DNA of 9,702 nucleotides, from NCBI GenBank assembly GCA_910587905.1, contig CAJUOF010000126.1, forward strand, positions 1 to 9,702, written 5' to 3'. This document shows positions 5,668 to 9,702 of the stretch, piece by piece (within the stretch, counting starts at the first letter, position 1; each line of letters opens with the position of its first letter). The position numbers and the translations under genes are program-made. The notes beneath the pieces were generated by a model. That model saw only the letters and a program-made list of their open reading frames with translations, searched no databases and was not told the origin of the DNA. The stretch is from an uncultured Lachnospiraceae bacterium (GTDB lineage: Bacteria; Bacillota_A; Clostridia; Lachnospirales; Lachnospiraceae).

Positions 5668-5926
5668 AAACTTCTGTGCGGCCCTGAAAAACCTGCATGC
5701 GGTCTTCGATTACGGCGAGCCTTACGATAACGTCGTCCTAACAGGACTTACCGCCCTATATGAAATCTGTTTCGAGCAGTCGTGGAAAGCCATGAAAGAA
5801 ATCCTCGAATGGAACGGCGTCTCAGAGGCAAAAACCGGTTCCCCCAAGCAGGTTTTAAAAGCGGCTTACCAGGCGGGGATGCTTTCCGACGAAGCCCTGT
5901 GGCTGGAGGCAAACTGGCTCCCCTAA
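5654..5926 (+). pseudogene. Truncated HepT-like (HI0074 family) partner protein
   Basis: A 90-residue protein matching the first part of the HI0074/HepT nucleotidyltransferase-partner family: YDNVVLTGLTALYEICFEQ, WKAMKEILEWNG, then TGSPKQVLKAAYQAGMLSDE and LWLEA. Family members are usually about 130-145 residues and continue with a conserved R-N-x-x-x-H-x-Y segment that holds the RNase R-x4-H motif. Here the protein ends at LWLEANWLP, just before that motif, and no remnant is found in the other frames before the next gene. The toxin active site is therefore missing. ATG 5654 follows GAAGGA by about 9 bases and overlaps the MNT gene by 14 bases. It could still fold as a four-helix partner without RNase activity, so pseudogene is a judgement. 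A deletion at this 3' end is the simplest explanation. Confidence 0.75.
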
Positions 5927-5965
5927 AAGGCCAAATATAAAAACACAAATACAGGAGGTCAAATC

Positions 5966-6820
5966 ATGAGCAAAAATTATCGCGCGGAGCTGGTGGGGGC
6001 GTTCGGAAACCCCATCGACGAAAATCCCACCGGAGTCATGGAGGAAGCGGCCTTTGCCGCCAAAAACCTAAACTTCCGTTATCTGACGGTCAGAGTAGAA
6101 AAAGATGACCTGGAAGCCGCCATGAACGGAGTGCGGGCCTTCGGCATGAAGGGAATCAACCTCACCATCCCCCACAAGGTGAACGTGCTAAACTATCTGG
6201 ACGAGCTCTCCGAGGCGGCGAAGATCATCGGCGCCGTCAATATGGTCGTCAACAAAGACGGAAAGCTCTGGGGCGAGAATACGGATGGCAAAGGCTTTTT
6301 GATCTCTTTAAAAAATGAGGGAGTCTCCGTGGATGGGAAAGAAGTGGTCATTTTGGGCGCCGGCGGAGCCGCCAAGGCCATCGGCGTGGAATGCGCCCTG
6401 GCCGGAGCGAAAAAGATCACTATTGTCAACCGAAATAAGGAGCGGGGAGAAGATTTAGTTCGGCTCATCGAAGAAAAAACAAACGCCAAAGCCGAGTACG
6501 CCCCCTGGGACTCCACCTACAAAGTCTCACCTGAAACAGACATCTTCATCAATGCCACCTGTATCGGGCTGTATCCCGATGTGAACAGCAAGCCCGACGT
6601 GGATTACGACACGGTCACTTCCAAAATGGTAGTCAGCGACGTGGTCTTCAATGACCCAAATACCCTCTTCCTCCAGGAAGCCGCAAAGCGGGGCGCCCAT
6701 ACCGTCAACGGACTGGGCATGCTGGTAAACCAGGGGGCTCTGAATTTTACCTTGTGGACCGGAGTGGAAGCCCCCATTGATGTGATGACAGACACGCTAA
6801 AGAACGAATTCTCCTTATAA
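5966..6820 (+). CDS. Shikimate dehydrogenase (AroE) family oxidoreductase, variant substrate pocket
   Basis: A 284-residue protein with the AroE fold. Catalytic K71 lies in NLTIPHK and catalytic D107 in GENTDGKGF. The dinucleotide loop GAGGAAKA is at about 131-138, followed by NRNKERG, which suggests NADP preference, and VNGLGMLVNQGALNFTLWTG lies near the end. True AroE enzymes bind shikimate with a Ser-x-Ser in GxPxxHSxSPxxHN near residue 20; here it reads GNPIDENPTGVMEEAAF, with no HSxS. The enzyme therefore probably reduces a related keto or cyclic polyol acid rather than, or with relaxed specificity for, shikimate (inference). AGGAGG lies 8 bases before ATG 5966, 39 bases after the broken HepT gene, and no separate promoter is seen, so it may depend on the upstream one. 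The gene symbol is withheld because of the altered pocket. Confidence 0.88.
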   Translation: MSKNYRAELVGAFGNPIDENPTGVMEEAAFAAKNLNFRYLTVRVEKDDLEAAMNGVRAFGMKGINLTIPHKVNVLNYLDELSEAAKIIGAVNMVVNKDGKLWGENTDGKGFLISLKNEGVSVDGKEVVILGAGGAAKAIGVECALAGAKKITIVNRNKERGEDLVRLIEEKTNAKAEYAPWDSTYKVSPETDIFINATCIGLYPDVNSKPDVDYDTVTSKMVVSDVVFNDPNTLFLQEAAKRGAHTVNGLGMLVNQGALNFTLWTGVEAPIDVMTDTLKNEFSL

Positions 6821-6854
6821 ATCTTTTCATTTCTCAAAAAATTTCTCAAAAGAA

Positions 6855-6893
6855 AAAATCCGCTGAATACCCTGAATGTATTCAGCGGATTTT
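6855..6893. terminator. Bidirectional intrinsic terminator
   Basis: A perfect 16-bp inverted repeat (6855-6870 and 6878-6893, core ATCCGCTGAATAC) has a 7-base loop. The U-tract is stronger on the minus strand (TTTTTTCTTTT), so it best ends the ferredoxin transcript; on the plus strand only TTTTGAATTT follows, for the AroE-like gene. It lies between the two convergent genes. Confidence 0.9.
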
Positions 6894-6902
6894 GAATTTC
6901 AC

Positions 6903-7289
6903 TTAACTTTCCACAACCTCCAAAATCTCCATGGGACATGCTTTCGCGCAAATTCCACAGGCAATGCACTTGCTGGGATTTGCCGCTCCCGCGGGCATCA
7001 CCATAACACCCATGGGACATGCCTCCACACACTTGCCACAGCCAACACAGAGCTTCTTGTCGATCACATATGTACCCTTCGCATTCTGCTTGATGGCTCC
7101 ATGCTCACAGGTTCTCGCGCATTTGCCACACTGAATGCACAAGGCAGGCTTCACCACATCCTTCTTCTCCTCAATACGGATGCAGGCCTTTCCCGGATCA
7201 AACTCCTTGTAAAAGGCTTCGGAGCAGGCGGACACACAGGCAAGACAAGCCATGCACTCGCCGCCCTTTTTCATAGTCAGTTTTTTCAT
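6903..7289 (-). CDS. Ferredoxin-like protein with four [4Fe-4S] Cys quartets
   Basis: A 128-residue soluble protein made almost wholly of iron-sulfur motifs. There are four C-x2-C-x2-C-x3-C quartets: C12/15/18/22, C51/54/57/61, C81/84/87/91 and C108/111/114/118. The third and fourth are followed by proline, as in classic ferredoxins. Sixteen cysteines could ligate four [4Fe-4S] clusters. This layout resembles the electron-transfer subunits of HycB/NrfC/CooF type, which wire an oxidoreductase to another carrier, but no such enzyme is encoded next to it here. Start ATG 7289 follows GGAGG by 7 bases; M6 is a weaker alternative. It has its own promoter at 7349-7378 and ends at a strong terminator, so it looks monocistronic. 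Its redox partner is unknown. Confidence 0.9.
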   Translation of the reverse strand: MKKLTMKKGGECMACLACVSACSEAFYKEFDPGKACIRIEEKKDVVKPALCIQCGKCARTCEHGAIKQNAKGTYVIDKKLCVGCGKCVEACPMGVMVMPAGAANPSKCIACGICAKACPMEILEVVES

Positions 7290-7348
7290 TTCCGTTCCTC
7301 CAATCGTATTTTCCCTTCTTAAAAGAAAACCTTGTATTTTCCAAGAAA

Positions 7349-7378
7349 ATTATATCATAGAAGCATTGCCTTTGACAA
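7349..7378 (-). promoter_or_regulatory. Promoter of the ferredoxin gene
   Basis: On the minus strand TTGTCA (7373-7378) is followed after 18 bp by TATAAT (7349-7354), which is itself preceded by TG one base away (an extended -10). This is a strong housekeeping-type promoter. The start codon lies about 60 bases downstream. Confidence 0.8.
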
Positions 7379-7463
7379 GACAGGATTCACAACAACAACA
7401 AACTCTCCTTTCCTTAATCTTCATTTTTTTCATGTTATTACCATTATTATTTCTAATAGTGCA

Positions 7464-7492
7464 TTGACATTATTCTAATAAAATAGTATATT
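7464..7492 (+). promoter_or_regulatory. Near-consensus promoter of the 93-residue hypothetical gene
   Basis: A consensus -35, TTGACA (7464-7469), a 17-bp spacer and TATATT (7487-7492) make this the best sigma-A promoter in the window. The leader to the start codon at 7604 is about 105 bases. It lies in AT-rich DNA. Confidence 0.75.
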
Positions 7493-7514
7493 AGTATTAG
7501 TGCAAGTATATTAG
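7485..7514. repeat. Direct repeat AGTATATTAG, 20-bp period, over the -10 region
   Basis: Identical 10-bp copies occur at 7485-7494 and 7505-7514, two helical turns apart. They overlap the -10 element and the start of transcription. They could be a repressor site, but the region is AT-rich enough for chance repeats. Confidence 0.45.
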
Positions 7515-7603
7515 AGTTCTGTTACGTATCTATGATCCAATTTTTCCCGTTGACCCTGTACAAAGCCTTTATACATATCGACCAAAAGGAGGTTCCAGGT
7601 AAA

Positions 7604-7885
7604 ATGACCCAAAAAAAAGGTTTGAAATACAAAATTCATAAACTGCTCAAAATTATTTACTGGAGATATCTGTCCGGAATTGATGATCCCTTAAAACAAG
7701 AAATTATTGGAGTGCCTCACCTATATTTACCATCCTTTTTCAAAATCTATACTCCGGAAGAAGCAGAAGAAATCATAAAAAAGAACCGGGAATATTTTGA
7801 TGCAGAACTAAAAGCTTTGGGAGAGTGGGAAGAATCCTGGAAGGCCAGAGAAGCCGGAAAAACGCTGGAAAACCAAAAGAATTAA
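7604..7885 (+). CDS. Hypothetical protein, 93 residues
   Basis: I do not recognise the family. The protein starts with a basic segment (TQKKGLKYKIHKLLKIIYWR, about 2-21), has a central part with PHLYLPSFFKIYTPEEAEEI at about 37-57, and ends in a charged, probably helical tail rich in E, K and W (about 58-90). No signal peptide, membrane helix or metal motif is seen, so it is probably cytoplasmic. ATG 7604 follows AAAGGAGG by 11 bases; the frame is open further upstream to 7532 but has no ribosome binding site there. It looks like a real gene: it has a near-consensus promoter, a good ribosome binding site and an intrinsic terminator that overlaps its stop. It is more AT-rich than its neighbours, which may indicate later acquisition. 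Confidence 0.65.
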   Translation: MTQKKGLKYKIHKLLKIIYWRYLSGIDDPLKQEIIGVPHLYLPSFFKIYTPEEAEEIIKKNREYFDAELKALGEWEESWKAREAGKTLENQKN

Positions 7886-7917
7886 AGCGGTGAGCGCCCC
7901 TCGCCGCTTTCTTCTTT
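7884..7917 (+). terminator. Intrinsic terminator of the hypothetical gene
   Basis: AAAGCGGTGAG (7884-7894) pairs with CTCGCCGCTTT (7900-7910), including one G-U pair, around a 5-base loop. The tail CTTCTTTT follows. The stem begins inside the TAA stop codon. It may also serve the rsmI operon arriving from the right, though the U-tract in that direction is weak. Confidence 0.8.
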
Positions 7918-7922
7918 TCCTT

Positions 7923-8759
7923 CTATAGGAGTCCCTGATACACCTCCCGCTTAGAAATCCCCCGGTCCCTTGCAACCATCCGCATGGCCTCTTTTTTCTC
8001 CATTCCTTGTGCGAGATAATACTCCATATGCTCTTCCAAAGACAAACCGGCCCATCCCTCTTCTGCTTCCGCCTTTAATTCCTTCCTACTCTTTCCCTCA
8101 ATGACAAGCACTTGTTCTCCCCTCGGGGCTTCCTCGTCAAACCTGGAAACAGCCGCCAAAATCGTCGTCTGAAAAACCTGTTCAAAAGCTTTGGTGAGTT
8201 CTTTGCACAGGGATATTCTACGATCCCCCAACACCTCAGAAAGCTCTCTCAGGGTCCGCACCAGACGGTGGGGTGCTTCGTAGATGATGATCGTCCTTGT
8301 CTCACTCTTCAATTCCTTTAAAATTTCTTTTCTCTCCCTCTTATCCGATGGAAGAAACGCCTCAAAGCAAAATCTTCTGGCAGACAGACCGGAAACCGTC
8401 AAAGCCGTGATACAGGCGGCCGGCCCGGGAAGAGAAGTCAAAGGAATTCCCGCCTCATAACATTGGCGCACCAGCTCTTCCCCCGGGTCGGAGATAGCCG
8501 GAGTTCCCGCGTCCGTCACCAGTGCCACCGTCTTCCCCGCTTCCATCTGCTCCACCAGATCTCTGGCCTTCTCCACCTTGTTATGTTCATGGTAGCTGGT
8601 CATTGGAGTTTTGATCTCAAAATGATTTAAAAGTTTGATGGTATTCCTTGTATCCTCCGCTGCAATCAAATCTGCTTCCTTTAAAATTCGCAGTACCCGC
8701 AGAGTGATGTCCTCCAAATTTCCAATCGGTGTGGCACAGAGATAAAGCTGTCCTGCCAT
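7923..8759 (-). CDS. rsmI: 16S rRNA (cytidine-1402-2'-O)-methyltransferase
   Basis: A 278-residue tetrapyrrole-methylase-fold protein. It carries ATPIGNLEDITLRVLR at about 9-24, AAEDTRNT at about 33-40, VTDAGTPAISDPG at about 81-93, LPGPAACITAL at about 109-119 and YEAPHRL at about 160-166, all typical of RsmI. With SAM it methylates the ribose of C1402 in the 16S rRNA decoding centre, in the 30S subunit, and helps decoding fidelity. The length agrees with the family, and the C-terminal extension (EEHMEYYLAQGMEKKEAMRM and on) is usual for Firmicutes members. Start ATG 8759 follows GGGGAG by 6 bases; an earlier in-frame start at 8777 would overlap the trmN6 stop and lacks a good ribosome binding site. 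It lies 14 bases after trmN6, so it is in the same operon. Confidence 0.96.
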   Translation of the reverse strand: MAGQLYLCATPIGNLEDITLRVLRILKEADLIAAEDTRNTIKLLNHFEIKTPMTSYHEHNKVEKARDLVEQMEAGKTVALVTDAGTPAISDPGEELVRQCYEAGIPLTSLPGPAACITALTVSGLSARRFCFEAFLPSDKRERKEILKELKSETRTIIIYEAPHRLVRTLRELSEVLGDRRISLCKELTKAFEQVFQTTILAAVSRFDEEAPRGEQVLVIEGKSRKELKAEAEEGWAGLSLEEHMEYYLAQGMEKKEAMRMVARDRGISKREVYQGLL

Positions 8760-8773
8760 ATCACACTCCCCTT

Positions 8774-9517
8774 TCAATATCCGTAAATCTCATAGATTTC
8801 CTTTGTATAAACACCGGGCCGTTCATAAACCACCACCGGCTTTTCCACCCGCATCTGGGGGCGCCCGCCCCGAAATGCTTCCAAAAGTACCATGTTGGCT
8901 TCCGATGTCACATATGGATGCACCAGCTTCATTCTTTTCGGTTCCAACTTGTGGGCCCTGAGAGTCTCAAAAAGCTCCAGAAGTCTCTGTGGCCTGTGAA
9001 CCAGGTAAAACCGTCCTCCCGGTTTCAGGACTGCTGCCGCCGCCTCAGCTACATCCTCAAAGGTACAGAGAATCTCATGTCTGGCAATGGCCTTCGGCTC
9101 ATCTGGATTCTTTAATCCATGATTTTGATTCATATAGGGCGGATTGCTGGTAACCACATCAAAAGAAGCCTTTCCGAAAATCTTCGAGGCCTCCTTTAAA
9201 TCTCCTGTCACAATGGATATCTTTTCTTCCAATTCATTGAGCGCCACACTGCGCCTTGCCATTTTTGCCATCTCCTCCTGGATTTCCAGGCCAAAGAAAT
9301 GCTCTCCTTTCGTCTTTGCCTCCAGAAGAATAGGGAGAATACCGGTGCCTGTCCCTAAATCCAGCACCCGCTCTCCCTCTCTCACCACAGTAAAACCGGA
9401 CAAAAGCACCGCATCCATACCAAAACAAAATTTCTTTTCATTCTGAATAATACGATAGCCATTCCTCTCAAGTTCATCGATGCGCTCATGCTCCAAAAGC
9501 TCAATTGTCGCTGCCAC
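8774..9517 (-). CDS. trmN6: tRNA1(Val) (adenine-37-N6)-methyltransferase
   Basis: A 247-residue class I SAM methyltransferase. The N-terminal ERIDELERNGYRIIQ and FCFGMDAVLLSGF are typical of the YfiC/TrmN6 family. The SAM loop VLDLGTGTGILP is at about 51-62 and the catalytic NPPY, the hallmark of adenine-N6 methylation, at 125-128. It probably modifies A37 of a valine tRNA. The start is GTG 9517, with GAGAGG 10 bases upstream, and overlaps the end of the ricT frame by 17 bases. In Bacillus subtilis the homologue (yabB) lies between ricT/yabA and rsmI, so the order is conserved. A different substrate within the same family is possible, since Gram-positive members are less studied. Confidence 0.92.
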   Translation of the reverse strand: MAATIELLEHERIDELERNGYRIIQNEKKFCFGMDAVLLSGFTVVREGERVLDLGTGTGILPILLEAKTKGEHFFGLEIQEEMAKMARRSVALNELEEKISIVTGDLKEASKIFGKASFDVVTSNPPYMNQNHGLKNPDEPKAIARHEILCTFEDVAEAAAAVLKPGGRFYLVHRPQRLLELFETLRAHKLEPKRMKLVHPYVTSEANMVLLEAFRGGRPQMRVEKPVVVYERPGVYTKEIYEIYGY

Positions 9518-9702
9518 TCTTTGATTTCCTCTCTTTTTTTTCCAGAGTCTCCAACTTCTTAAGCTCCTGCTCGTCCTTCCGATCGATCTTATCTTTTTCT
9601 TTCTTCCTGCGGGGACGGAATTTTAACTGCTCCACCTGATATTCCCGGATATCCTTCTCATCATTGTCTAAAAACACAATCACCTTCACCCGCTGGCGAA
9701 GC
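9501..9702 (-). CDS. ricT: PSP1-domain protein (RicT/YaaT), C-terminal part only
   Basis: The 5' part lies beyond the window; about 66 codons remain. The visible part begins LRQRVKVIVFLDNDEKDIRE and continues YQVEQLKF, matching the end of RicT/YaaT proteins, where a phrase of the type V-L-x-Q-x-V-K-V precedes the final strands. It then ends in a long basic and acidic tail (RPRRKKEKDK onward) rich in K and E, probably disordered. In Bacillus subtilis RicT works with RicA and RicF, a complex with iron-sulfur clusters that aids RNase Y processing of mRNA. The placement directly upstream of trmN6 and rsmI is the conserved Firmicutes order and supports the call. The internal GTG at 9689 is not a real start. 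The identification rests on a short fragment plus context. Confidence 0.75.
   Translation of the reverse strand, partial: LRQRVKVIVFLDNDEKDIREYQVEQLKFRPRRKKEKDKIDRKDEQELKKLETLEKKERKSKSGSDN

Noticed and set aside
6876..7322. Rightward 148-residue frame opposite the ferredoxin gene
   Set aside because: It is the reverse of the repeated Cys motifs, and the minus-strand gene has a promoter, ribosome binding site and terminator.
7323..7345. Small inverted repeat around CCTTGTATTTTCCAAG in the ferredoxin leader
   Set aside because: The true pairing is only about 4 bp, too short to call an operator or attenuator.

Overview
The window reads as a chromosomal contig from a Gram-positive, low-to-mid GC Clostridia, most likely a Lachnospiraceae gut commensal. 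The basis is strong AGGAGG-type ribosome binding sites, ECF sigma factors with membrane partners, a bacterial serpin, a multi-cluster ferredoxin and the ricT-trmN6-rsmI order known from Firmicutes. The species cannot be named from this sequence. Bases 1-19 match the 3' end of the Illumina TruSeq read-2 adapter, so the left end is a contig end with untrimmed adapter rather than genome.

Layout. (a) 20-3109: two divergent ECF sigma modules. The leftward module is a sigma gene followed by a zinc-finger membrane anti-sigma gene that runs off the contig, and it has a good ECF-type promoter (TGTAAC, 16 bp, CGTCTA) that suggests autoregulation. The rightward module is a second sigma gene overlapping by ATGA a membrane-anchored serpin, whose cytoplasmic N-terminus looks like a sigma-binding (anti-sigma) segment. 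(b) 3110-3398: the whole gap between the serpin and the converging IclR gene is one long imperfect inverted repeat with arms of about 130 bp. (c) 3399-5087: leftward HAD phosphatase then IclR regulator, separated by a block of 16-bp tandem repeats. (d) 5088-6820: a regulatory region with a palindrome and divergent promoters, then rightward an MNT nucleotidyltransferase antitoxin gene, a C-terminally truncated HepT partner and a variant AroE-family dehydrogenase. (e) 6855-7289: terminator hairpin and a leftward four-cluster ferredoxin gene with its own promoter. (f) 7464-7917: an AT-rich island with a near-consensus promoter, a 93-residue protein of unknown function and a terminator. (g) 7923-9702: leftward housekeeping operon ricT (5' cut by the window end), trmN6 and rsmI.

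The most interesting element is the sigma/serpin module. A serpin is fused in one polypeptide to a transmembrane helix and a short cytoplasmic segment, and is translationally coupled to a sigma factor. This suggests (inference only) that protease attack on the serpin outside the cell could be signalled to transcription inside. The long inverted repeat and the broken HepT gene are the next most notable.
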